8,738 nt of DNA from DATJQA01 sp038057515 (GCA_038057515.1 JBBUDB010000032.1:1-8738); one strand, 5' to 3'; positions 1 to 5,328 are shown, counted from the first letter of the stretch. Numbers and translations: made by a program. Notes: generated by a model from the sequence alone, not told the origin.

Positions 1-30
1 CCTCCTGCCTCGCTGAGAGATCAGCGAATA

Positions 31-70
31 GACGTTCCTGCGGCGAGAGCCGATTGACGTTTCCGGCGAG
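31..70. repeat. Imperfect direct repeat upstream of the DUF1874-like gene
   Basis: GACGTTCCTGCGGCGAG (31-47) and GACGTTTCCGGCGAG (56-70) are near-identical and start 25 bases apart. Just upstream is a perfect 7-bp hairpin (TCGCTGA gaga TCAGCGA, 10-27). Direct repeats in front of a gene can be regulator sites, but no regulator gene is visible. A TTGACG hexamer (54-59) overlaps the second repeat and could be a -35 element; I see no convincing -10 at the right distance. The function is inference. Confidence 0.35.
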
Positions 71-92
71 CATATCGCTTGTCGGTAACCAC

Positions 93-111
93 TTGCTCCC
101 ACTGGGAGCAA
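93..111 (+). promoter_or_regulatory. 8-bp hairpin abutting the Shine-Dalgarno of the DUF1874-like gene
   Basis: TTGCTCCC (93-100) and GGGAGCAA (104-111) pair perfectly around a 3-base loop. The last two bases of the stem are the first two of the SD AAGGAGG (110-116), which sits five bases before the ATG at 122. A stem in this place could limit ribosome access or serve as a DNA operator. It has no T-tract, so it is not a terminator. The structure is seen; its role is inference. Confidence 0.5.
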
Positions 112-121
112 GGAGGACACA

Positions 122-622
122 ATGAAAACGTTTTTCGGCTTCGCCTTGGCGGACTCGATGTTCGCCAAAGCCGCCGGCATTCGTCGGCGGTCGCTCACCG
201 TCGAAGAGGCCAAGGCTGTAGTGCAGCAGGGCGTCGAGTCCTGTTGCAATGCATCGCACGCGGCGACCATCGCCGCGATGCGGGAGCGTTTCGGGATCGA
301 CGTTCCGATCCCCGAGGCGCCGCCGCGCGTCGAGCTCAAGCTCGGCGATCGCCTCGTGGTAATGGGTGTGCGGGGCCTCCCCCGCCTCACCGATCGCCAC
401 GAGTACTCGGCCGAGGAAATCGAGGGGGCGACGTTCGCCTTCTCGATCTACGAGGTCGAGAGCGTCGCCCTCGGGAGCGGCGGGTGCGATGTCTGCGGGT
501 CCGACGAGGGCCTGCGGACGGTCCACTGCACCCGCGGGTGCTGCGGTCCATTTCGTCGGTGCTGGCGGCACCGACTCGAGGCCGTCGACGGCCGGGGCAG
601 CGTGCGCTGCTCCGACATCTAG
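122..622 (+). CDS. DUF1874 / STIV-B116-like protein (AcrIII-1/Crn2 ring nuclease family) with Cys-rich tail
   Basis: The 166-aa product matches the DUF1874 (STIV B116) pattern over residues 1-113: an N-terminal strand (KTFFGFALADSMF), a helix (LTVEEAKAVVQQG), the signature NASHAAT (43-49), then RVELKLGDRLVVMGVRGLPR, and EYSAEEIEGATFAFSIYEVE. Family members AcrIII-1 (viral) and Crn2 (bacterial) degrade cyclic tetra-adenylate, the messenger of type III CRISPR; their catalytic His lies in the segment where this protein has H46. Their catalytic acid may correspond to D91 or E94, which is unsure. Residues 114-166 are an extra tail with C122xxC125, C136, C140, C141 and C147, suggestive of metal binding. 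The start is set by the strong SD AAGGAGG, and the stop sits just before a terminator. Sampled 60-base lines are about 67-75% GC, well above the neighbours, which suggests transfer. Ring-nuclease activity is inference; many DUF1874 proteins are uncharacterised. Confidence 0.8.
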   Translation: MKTFFGFALADSMFAKAAGIRRRSLTVEEAKAVVQQGVESCCNASHAATIAAMRERFGIDVPIPEAPPRVELKLGDRLVVMGVRGLPRLTDRHEYSAEEIEGATFAFSIYEVESVALGSGGCDVCGSDEGLRTVHCTRGCCGPFRRCWRHRLEAVDGRGSVRCSDI

Positions 623-626
623 AATC

Positions 627-669
627 CACCCCCGAGGGTCTTCACTGACCTCGGGGGTGACGCATTTTT
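627..669 (+). terminator. Rho-independent terminator after the DUF1874-like gene
   Basis: A perfect 11-bp stem (627-637 with 649-659, CACCCCCGAGG/CCTCGGGGGTG) has an 11-base loop and is followed by TTTTT at 665-669. It starts five bases after the stop at 622, so the upstream gene ends its transcript here and is probably monocistronic on this side. Confidence 0.85.
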
Positions 670-877
670 GCCCTCCTCGTCTAATTTTCATAGACACAAA
701 GAAAGCGACCCTTCCATAACTCCGAGCGTTACGAAGAGCGAAGAAGAGGGTTATGAGCGAAAGAGGGAATCAAGATTGGGTTGATATGACTGGTCTCTTT
801 TGTTTTCCAGCACGGTTGACTCTGCTGTCGTATCCTTGGGAATCTTCTCCGCGTACTTATGCTCGGGGAAGTTGTAA
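670..877. other. Intergenic stretch without a convincing gene
   Basis: Between the terminator and the promoter-like site of the next gene I find no well-supported gene. One short open frame (753-905, 50 codons, ATG after a purine-rich GAAGAAGAGGG) ends eight bases before the start at 913. Its translation has no recognisable feature and it could be a leader peptide or chance. Composition shifts here from very GC-rich to AT-richer. Confidence 0.4.
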
Positions 878-906
878 TTGTGTCCATCGGGTGGTATTCT
901 CATAAT
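878..906 (+). promoter_or_regulatory. Candidate promoter giving a leaderless start at 913
   Basis: TTGTGT (878-883) and CATAAT (901-906, five of six to TATAAT) are separated by exactly 17 bases. The ATG at 913 lies six bases after the -10, so transcription would begin at or next to the start codon. This spacing recurs before other genes in the window, which supports the ATG at 913 over the one at 859. Confidence 0.4.
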
Positions 907-912
907 AATGTG

Positions 913-1734
913 ATGAGAAAGAAATTCTATGCAGAGCCAGGCTGTCCTTCTGTGGAAGAAATAAGAAAAAGGGACGAACAAAGGCAAAAAGAAAATGACG
1001 AACAAAAGCAAAGAGAGGCCCGGTGGCGGGCTGAGATAGTTCAAATCCAGGAATCTCTAGAGGCCTCTCCTGCGGTGCACGCTGTTCGACAATACTTGAC
1101 CATGCATCCCATGCCAAAATGGGAGGCCTTGTCCTCCCCGGAGGAGAGACCATTTCCGCCAGTAGCAATTCTGCCGGAGTACAAGCTCGAGAAGGTTGAT
1201 GAGCAGCCACTCGAATTTACTGATGGCTTGGTGCGTAGCTACTGGGTTTGTTCGTCTTGTGGCGCAAAAACCATTGCCAAACAGGATTCAATTACGGAAG
1301 AACATGACGAAGAAGGTTCATTAATCAAGATTCCTAGTGCAATAGAAAGGCCAAGGCCAAGTGGATATCTCTTCGGAATGGATGGGGGCAAGATGAGGAG
1401 GGGGAAGGTCCAAAATGGGAATAACCCTCCCGATGATTGTTGTTATAATAAGGCGGTTGATGAATACGAAACTGCCTGCCGTGCTATTGAAGTGGAGAAT
1501 AGTGCCGCGCAGAAGCAGTGGGAAAAAACTACGCGAGACGAGGCCCATAGAAGGTTCATGGAGAGACTTTCAAGTTGGTATGAGGCGGCACCAAGATCGA
1601 TACAATATTTATTCGATGGTTCGGGGCAAACCAAGAATTCCCTTGCGCACTGGATATCGACTGGTGAAAAGGACCACTTCTTTCATGACTACGCACTTCC
1701 CAATTTAGCGGAATTGGAGAAGCTCAATTCCTAG
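913..1734 (+). CDS. Hypothetical protein with charged coiled coil and CxxC
   Basis: I do not recognise the family. The 273-aa product begins with a charged, coiled-coil-like segment (about 12-50, rich in K/E/Q/R). A central part has C113-S-S-C116 and a Cys pair C176-C177, which could form a zinc site. A second charged helical stretch follows (about 180-215), and the C-terminal part is rich in aromatics. I see no signal peptide or membrane segment, so it is probably cytoplasmic. The start at 913 is chosen because a promoter-like -10 ends six bases upstream and no SD precedes either ATG; the in-frame ATG at 859 would add 18 residues. Sampled lines are about 37-50% GC, against about 65-70% in gpmI and the DUF1874-like gene, so it looks foreign to both. 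It stands between an anti-defence-like gene and a repeat-rich region; a role in defence or a mobile element is possible but not shown. Confidence 0.65.
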   Translation: MRKKFYAEPGCPSVEEIRKRDEQRQKENDEQKQREARWRAEIVQIQESLEASPAVHAVRQYLTMHPMPKWEALSSPEERPFPPVAILPEYKLEKVDEQPLEFTDGLVRSYWVCSSCGAKTIAKQDSITEEHDEEGSLIKIPSAIERPRPSGYLFGMDGGKMRRGKVQNGNNPPDDCCYNKAVDEYETACRAIEVENSAAQKQWEKTTRDEAHRRFMERLSSWYEAAPRSIQYLFDGSGQTKNSLAHWISTGEKDHFFHDYALPNLAELEKLNS

Positions 1735-1766
1735 TTTTTGTCGACACCGTTTCCAAAACGAGACCA

Positions 1767-1798
1767 TCGGGGCCGAGAACGAATCGAATCCGATCCAC
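1767..1798. repeat. 32-bp exact copy of the 5' coding region of gpmI
   Basis: This stretch is identical over 32 bases to 2081-2112 inside gpmI (codons 17-27, LGAENESNPIH). The copies are direct repeats offset by 314 bases. Identity stops sharply on the right (GTGAAC here, ATGGTG in gpmI); on the left CCA here faces CC in gpmI. The rest of the gpmI N-terminus is not present here. It could be a recombination or insertion scar, or the relic of a partial gpmI duplication. Confidence 0.85.
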
Positions 1799-1807
1799 GT
1801 GAACACG

Positions 1808-1996
1808 GAGCGGGGCGCCGGTTTTGTTTTCTGGCGAAGCTATCGGAGCCCGGCCAAGATCGGTGTCACCTTAGGCGACTTGGCTGGGTGAGATGCAGGC
1901 GGCGGTTCGCCGCCCTCCGGGTCTACGACCCCGAGGGTCGGGGACTGGAGCAAACCGAACGCCGGTTCGCCAAGAACCGAAACCAGCGCCCCGCTC
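1808..1996. repeat. 189-bp element bounded by 31-nt imperfect inverted repeats, with internal hairpins
   Basis: Bases 1808-1838 and 1966-1996 are inverted copies (26 of 31 identical; two of the five differences still allow G-U pairs), starting with GAGCGGGGCGC. Inside are a 10-bp stem (1849-1858/1879-1888, one G-U), a perfect 7-bp stem (GGCGGCG gtt CGCCGCC, 1898-1914) and a GC stem CCCCGA ggg TCGGGG (1929-1943). A further hairpin (CGGTTC gccaa GAACCG, 1963-1979) competes with the right arm. As RNA it would fold as a long closing stem around a multibranch loop. It ends 35 bases before gpmI. It may be a MITE-like mobile unit, a structured leader RNA, or both. It has no poly-T tail, and I recognise no known riboswitch. 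Confidence 0.6.
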
Positions 1997-2017
1997 CCCC
2001 TCCGGCCCAAAACCGGG

Positions 2018-2023
2018 TAGAAT
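2018..2023 (+). promoter_or_regulatory. Candidate -10 box for gpmI
   Basis: TAGAAT matches TATAAT at five of six positions and lies eight bases before the gpmI ATG, with no SD between. The position agrees with the other candidate leaderless starts here. No good -35 is visible at 16-18 bases, so the call is weak. If right, the 189-bp element is upstream of the transcript rather than in the mRNA leader. Confidence 0.3.
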
Positions 2024-2031
2024 GACTGGAT

Positions 2032-3606
2032 ATGACAGCGAAAAAGACGGTGGTGCTCATTATCCTCGACGGCTGGGGCCTCGGGGCCGAGAACGAATCG
2101 AATCCGATCCACATGGTGAATCCGGAAACCTTCCGCTGGCTCGCGGATAATTATCCGGTCACCTCCCTCCAGGCCTCGGGCATCTCCGTCGGACTCCCCT
2201 GGGGCGAGGTCGGGAACTCCGAGGTGGGACACCTCACGATCGGCGCGGGTAAGGTTATCTATCAGTACTACCCTCGCATCATGATGGCCATCGAAGATAA
2301 AAGTTTTTTTGATAATAAAGTTTTGAAAGATGCTTGCGCCCACGCGAAAAAAAATGGCACCGCGATAAATTTCGCTGGCTTGTTTTCCAAAGCGAATGTC
2401 CACGCCGCCATAAACCACCTCGAAGCGCTTCTCGAACTCGCCGAGCGCGAGGGGGTTCCCGCAAAATTGCATCTTTTCGCCGACGGCAAGGACAGCCCGC
2501 CGCACACTATCCTCGAATTTTTGAAGCTCGTACCGCGCGAGAAGATCGCGACCCTCATCGGCCGGCACTACGCCATGAACAGGAGCGACAACTGGCTCCT
2601 CACCCAGAAGGCCTACGAGTGCCTCACGGGCCAATCCGGCCAGCTTGCCGACCGCAACGACATCGAGAAGATCCTCGCGGGTCTTTTCGCGCGCAATCAA
2701 TCGGAAGAACATTTGCCCCCTTTGCGCTTCTCCTCCGAAGGAGGATCCGCCTCCGGCGGAGGCGAAGATTCGAAGATCGGCCCCGGCGAATCGCTCGTCT
2801 TCTTTAACTTTCGCGAAGACAGTATTCTTCAGATCGCCCAGGCCTTCGCCAAGCCCGGTTTCGATAAGTTTCCGCGGGCGCCGCTCGACGACCTCTTCGT
2901 CGCAACCTTCACGCGCTACAGCGCCGAGCTTTCTTCTCCGGTCGCCTTTCCGGCTGAAAGCGTTGATGCGCCTCTCGGCGCCGTGCTTGCCGATAACGGC
3001 CGGACCCAGCTTCGTATCGCCGAGAGCTACAAACACGGCCACGTCACTTTCTTCTTCAACGGCCATCGCGAGGAACCCTTCCCGGGTGAATATCGCGTGC
3101 TTATTCCCTCTCTCGCCACGACCCGCACCGAGGAACACCCCGAACTTCAGGCCGCCGCCATCACCGACCGCTTGCTTGAAGCCGTCCAGAATCGTGAGTT
3201 CGACTTCGTGCTCGCCAACTATTCGAACCCCGACACGCTCGCTCATACCGGAAACTACCAGGCCTGCCTCGAAGCGGTCCGCGTCATCGATCGCGAGATC
3301 GGGCGCGTTTTGAAAGTTGCCATCCAAACCGACACGACGGTCATCATCACCTCCGACCACGGCAACCTGGAAGAGGTCCTCTCCCCCACCACCGGCCAGA
3401 TTGAAACCCAGCACGACGCGAACCCCGTGCCGCTCTATCTTATCGGCAGCGCCTGGAAGGGTCGCAAGTTCTTCAACTGGTCGCACCTCACGAGCGAGAC
3501 GACCGGCATCCTGGCCGACATCGCCCCGACGGTTCTCGAGATCATGGGTCTCCCCAAGCCGGCGGAGATGACGGGACGGAGTTTGCTGAAGGATCTTCTG
3601 CGATAG
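2032..3606 (+). CDS. gpmI: 2,3-bisphosphoglycerate-independent phosphoglycerate mutase
   Basis: GpmI interconverts 3- and 2-phosphoglycerate in cytosolic glycolysis/gluconeogenesis through a phosphoserine enzyme and two Mn ions. The 524-aa product has all metal and catalytic residues of the alkaline-phosphatase-type core: D13 in ILDGWG, nucleophile S63 in GNSEVGH, D401 and H405 in NPDTLAHTG, D442 and H443 in SDHGN, and H461 in QHDANPVP. Spacing agrees with the Bacillus enzyme. The phosphotransfer domain in between has LFADGKDS, GRHYAMNRSDNW and VFFNFRED, divergent from the usual GRYYAMDRD and FFNFRAD. The ATG start gives the expected distance to DGWG; there is no SD. Residues 234-243 (SSEGGSASGG) are encoded by an inserted 30-bp palindromic repeat in the loop before FFNFR, and the protein is about ten residues longer than the usual 510-515. 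A 32-bp copy of its 5' coding region lies upstream. It is probably transcribed alone. Confidence 0.96.
   Translation: MTAKKTVVLIILDGWGLGAENESNPIHMVNPETFRWLADNYPVTSLQASGISVGLPWGEVGNSEVGHLTIGAGKVIYQYYPRIMMAIEDKSFFDNKVLKDACAHAKKNGTAINFAGLFSKANVHAAINHLEALLELAEREGVPAKLHLFADGKDSPPHTILEFLKLVPREKIATLIGRHYAMNRSDNWLLTQKAYECLTGQSGQLADRNDIEKILAGLFARNQSEEHLPPLRFSSEGGSASGGGEDSKIGPGESLVFFNFREDSILQIAQAFAKPGFDKFPRAPLDDLFVATFTRYSAELSSPVAFPAESVDAPLGAVLADNGRTQLRIAESYKHGHVTFFFNGHREEPFPGEYRVLIPSLATTRTEEHPELQAAAITDRLLEAVQNREFDFVLANYSNPDTLAHTGNYQACLEAVRVIDREIGRVLKVAIQTDTTVIITSDHGNLEEVLSPTTGQIETQHDANPVPLYLIGSAWKGRKFFNWSHLTSETTGILADIAPTVLEIMGLPKPAEMTGRSLLKDLLR
2081..2112. repeat. gpmI-internal partner of the 32-bp direct repeat
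   Basis: This is identical to 1767-1798. It encodes residues 17-27 of GpmI and is therefore the likely source copy. Confidence 0.85.
2731..2760. repeat. Double-hairpin palindromic element, copy A, in frame inside gpmI
   Basis: Two adjacent 15-bp hairpins, TCCTCC gaa GGAGGA (2731-2745) and TCCGCC tcc GGCGGA (2746-2760), join at GGATCC. The 30 bases occupy exactly ten gpmI codons (SSEGGSASGG) with no frame change or stop. Outer CTTC (2727-2730) and GAAG (2764-2767) extend the symmetry. The same architecture recurs at 5292-5321 and 8616-8645. Confidence 0.8.
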
Positions 3607-3906
3607 CCCTTTAATGATTAGCTAATCTGGTTTAGCACGTATTTTGGTTTTCAGCAGTTTTTCGTTTACGGCTTGTGGACTGGGCAGCCTCCTACTGCGC
3701 ACAGCGGCGGAAATCGCTCTCAAACGGTACTCTCCCCTTGTCATGAAATTCGACAGCTGGGTCGGAAATATGGCGGTCGAAAAAGCGGCTCTCCACGCAG
3801 GTTTCATTGGGCACCGCAGGTATAACGACCCATCGAAAAGACCTCCCGGTGTTCAGTCTGTCGAATACATCCTCGACTGCTCTTCTTTGTGAATACAAAT
3901 TCGTAA
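3607..3906. other. 300-bp gap: possible small-RNA or small-protein unit
   Basis: No recognisable gene is present, but the stretch ends in a strong + strand terminator, so something transcribed may lie here. A 12-bp palindrome GATTAGCTAATC (3616-3627) follows the gpmI stop. A + strand frame 3743-3892 (ATG, 49 aa, starting MKFDSWVGNMAVEK, no SD) can be extended upstream to a TTG at 3644; it has no known motif. Small hairpins occur near the end (GTCGA/TCGAC around 3859-3876; TTTGT gaat ACAAA, 3886-3899). I could not match it to tmRNA, 4.5S, 6S or RNase P RNA. It may simply be the 3' UTR of gpmI. Confidence 0.35.
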
Positions 3907-3945
3907 CCCCCACACTGCATATCTGGCGTGGGGGGCCTCTTTTTT
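3907..3945 (+). terminator. Rho-independent terminator before the MBL-fold gene
   Basis: CCCCCAC (3907-3913) pairs with GTGGGGG (3928-3934) across a 14-base loop, followed by GCCTC and six T's (3940-3945). It ends whatever transcript crosses 3607-3906 and separates gpmI from the next gene. Confidence 0.8.
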
Positions 3946-3946
3946 G

Positions 3947-3975
3947 TTGTTGTACTTCTCGAATTTATGTATTAT
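3947..3975 (+). promoter_or_regulatory. Candidate promoter of the MBL-fold gene, leaderless
   Basis: TTGTTG (3947-3952) and TATTAT (3970-3975) are separated by 17 bases. The -10 matches five of six consensus positions and ends seven bases before the ATG at 3983, so the mRNA would start at or next to the start codon. It begins two bases after the preceding T-tract, a clean transcription-unit boundary. Confidence 0.5.
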
Positions 3976-3982
3976 CTCAATC

Positions 3983-4801
3983 ATGAAACTTACCGTTCTC
4001 GGTTCTGGCGCGTGGGAAGGAATTCCCGCCTCTTTCTGTGTCTGTGCAGTCTGTGTTCTCGCAAAGAAAGAACATCATTCAAAGAATAATCGAAAGAGAC
4101 CACAGTTCCTGATCGAGAATGGCGGCCAGGGATTCCTTCTGGAGGCCGGACCCGATATCCGCTTACAATCGACTTCTACTGCTCTGCCCCCGATAACCGA
4201 TTTTGTGATAAGCCACTGGCACTTCGACCACATGTATGGATTACACGAATTGCTTTCGTGGATGAAAAAACTTCCCCAGAAACCAACTGTTCATTGCTCG
4301 CCAGGGACAAATGAGGTTATTGAAAAAGAATTCAACTATCTGCCGCTCCGCATGAACATCGTCCGACCATTTCAACAGTTCGTTCTTGCCGGTATCACCA
4401 TCACGCCACTCCCTGTCTATCACATGTTCACGCGCGATAATGACGTGCCCGATTCGGCTCTGGAAAACACGTATGGATATCTCTTCGAAACCGGCAGAGC
4501 CCGCGTGGCTTACCTTGGTGATTACTATCGCGTGCCGGAATCTACTCTCGGCAAGATACGGGGAGTGGACGCGGTAATCGCTGATGGCACATATCTCTTG
4601 ACCGACAAGTATAAGGCGCTCAAACCGAACCACCTGCACGGCGAAGATATCTTATCTTTCACCGATAGTCTCGGCGCTAGAATTATCTATTACCACAGCG
4701 TCTCCCATCTCACCGGAAAGACTCACGAAGAAATACAGAATTCCCTACCGCCATCGCACGTCTTAACTTACGATGGTCTAGAGATTGATCTCCTCCGATA
4801 G
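3983..4801 (+). CDS. PhnP-like metallo-beta-lactamase-fold hydrolase
   Basis: The 272-aa product is an MBL-fold metallohydrolase of the PhnP/COG1235 type. It starts with the strand TVLGSGAWEGIP and has C19-x-C21-x-x-C24, the place where PhnP holds a structural zinc. The signature SHWHFDH gives di-metal ligands H78, H80, D82 and H83, with H147 (PVYH), D180 (YLGDY) and H242 or H238 (YYHSVSHLTG) as the remaining ligands. PhnP cleaves 5-phosphoribosyl 1,2-cyclic phosphate in phosphonate use, but no phn genes are near, so the substrate here is unknown; another phosphodiester is equally possible. The ATG at 3983 is chosen because LTVLGSG is the normal N-terminus and a promoter-like -10 sits just upstream; the open frame continues 13 codons further up, into that promoter. 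It lies alone between a terminator and a 133-bp gap. Sampled composition is about 45-53% GC, lower than gpmI and the isomerase. Confidence 0.88.
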   Translation: MKLTVLGSGAWEGIPASFCVCAVCVLAKKEHHSKNNRKRPQFLIENGGQGFLLEAGPDIRLQSTSTALPPITDFVISHWHFDHMYGLHELLSWMKKLPQKPTVHCSPGTNEVIEKEFNYLPLRMNIVRPFQQFVLAGITITPLPVYHMFTRDNDVPDSALENTYGYLFETGRARVAYLGDYYRVPESTLGKIRGVDAVIADGTYLLTDKYKALKPNHLHGEDILSFTDSLGARIIYYHSVSHLTGKTHEEIQNSLPPSHVLTYDGLEIDLLR

Positions 4802-4825
4802 GGGTTCGGGGTATAGCCAATAGCC

Positions 4826-4839
4826 ACTAGTGCCTAGGA
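4826..4839. repeat. Short CTAG-bearing intergenic motif, copy 1
   Basis: ACTAGTGCCTAGGA resembles ACTAGATGCCTAGAGA at 7265-7280, differing by two single-base gaps. Both lie in intergenic DNA. CACTAGTG (4825-4832) is a perfect palindrome. The rest of this 133-base gap holds the holin-family promoter and no terminator that I can support. Confidence 0.35.
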
Positions 4840-4896
4840 TAAAATCCCAGACGTATCCCCCCAGAATGCCAATTTTGGACGTTTGGTGCTCGAAAT

Positions 4897-4925
4897 TTGG
4901 TATTTCCTCCCAGGCGTGGCACAAT
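4897..4925 (+). promoter_or_regulatory. Candidate promoter of the holin-like/secG/SBP cluster
   Basis: TTGGTA (4897-4902) and CACAAT (4920-4925) each match four of six consensus bases with 17 bases between. The start codon is nine bases after the -10. An SD-like AAGGAG (4926-4931) is also present, but a start site seven bases after the -10 would exclude it from the mRNA, so either the promoter or the SD is probably fortuitous. Confidence 0.35.
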
Positions 4926-4934
4926 AAGGAGTGT

Positions 4935-5288
4935 ATGCGATTCATCGCCCGCCTCATCGCGTCGCTTGTCGCCAACATCGTCGGTCTCCTCGCCGCCGGT
5001 TATTGGGTCGCCGGTTTCACCGTCACCCACGAGCCCAAAGATCTCATCATCATCGGGACGGTTCTTATGGCCCTAAACGCCACTCTGAAGCCAGTCTTGA
5101 AGCTTTTCCTGGGGCCGATCATCGTCCTCACCCTGGGGCTCGGAGCGATATTTGTTTCCGCGCTCATTCTCCTTCTGCTTGACTTTCTCCTCCCCGGGCT
5201 TAGCATTGCAACCATTCCCGCCCTCCTTTGGAGTTCGCTCCTCATCGGCCTCATAAACGCCATTTTCCACTTGGCTTTCAAATCATAA
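4935..5288 (+). CDS. Phage holin family 4 superfamily IV membrane protein
   Basis: This 117-aa protein is nearly all hydrophobic, with four predicted transmembrane helices (about 4-27, 37-55, 58-83 and 88-113) and the PF04020-like core NATLKPVLKLFLGPIIVLTL. Despite the family name, chromosomal members are widespread small membrane proteins of unknown role, and no phage lysis gene is nearby. The ATG at 4935 follows AAGGAG by three bases and gives the usual RFIARLIASLVANIVGLL start; an upstream in-frame ATG at 4830 would add a hydrophilic stretch unlike the family. secG begins 40 bases downstream on the same strand, so the two are probably co-transcribed. Confidence 0.85.
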   Translation: MRFIARLIASLVANIVGLLAAGYWVAGFTVTHEPKDLIIIGTVLMALNATLKPVLKLFLGPIIVLTLGLGAIFVSALILLLLDFLLPGLSIATIPALLWSSLLIGLINAIFHLAFKS

Positions 5289-5291
5289 TTC

Positions 5292-5321
5292 TCCGCCAAA
5301 GGCGGATCCGCCTCCGGCGGA
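5292..5321. repeat. Double-hairpin palindromic element, copy B, before secG
   Basis: TCCGCC aaa GGCGGA (5292-5306) is followed directly by TCCGCC tcc GGCGGA (5307-5321), joined at GGATCC. It fills most of the 40-base gap between the holin-like gene and secG and ends seven bases before the secG ATG, where an SD would normally lie. As RNA it would place two stable hairpins against the start codon. Confidence 0.85.
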
Positions 5322-5328
5322 AAACCAC

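Noticed and set aside
79..648. 189-codon + strand frame overlapping the DUF1874-like gene in another frame
   Set aside because: Its translation is Arg/Gly-rich low complexity; the frame 122-622 has the family match, the SD and third-position GC bias.
753..905. 50-codon frame before the hypothetical gene
   Set aside because: No motif or conservation evidence; the weak purine tract upstream is not enough. Kept only as a possible leader.
1738..2025. Open frame across the repeat region upstream of gpmI
   Set aside because: It is made of inverted-repeat and hairpin DNA, lacks an SD, and its product is low-complexity and Arg-rich.
1840..3486. 548-codon minus-strand open frame across gpmI and its upstream region
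   Set aside because: It lies opposite a gpmI with every catalytic motif. Long antisense frames arise from GC-rich codon bias, and its translation shows no domain.
3692..3913. Minus-strand 73-codon frame in the gap after gpmI
   Set aside because: No SD or family match, it overlaps the + strand terminator, and other frames in the region are equally open.
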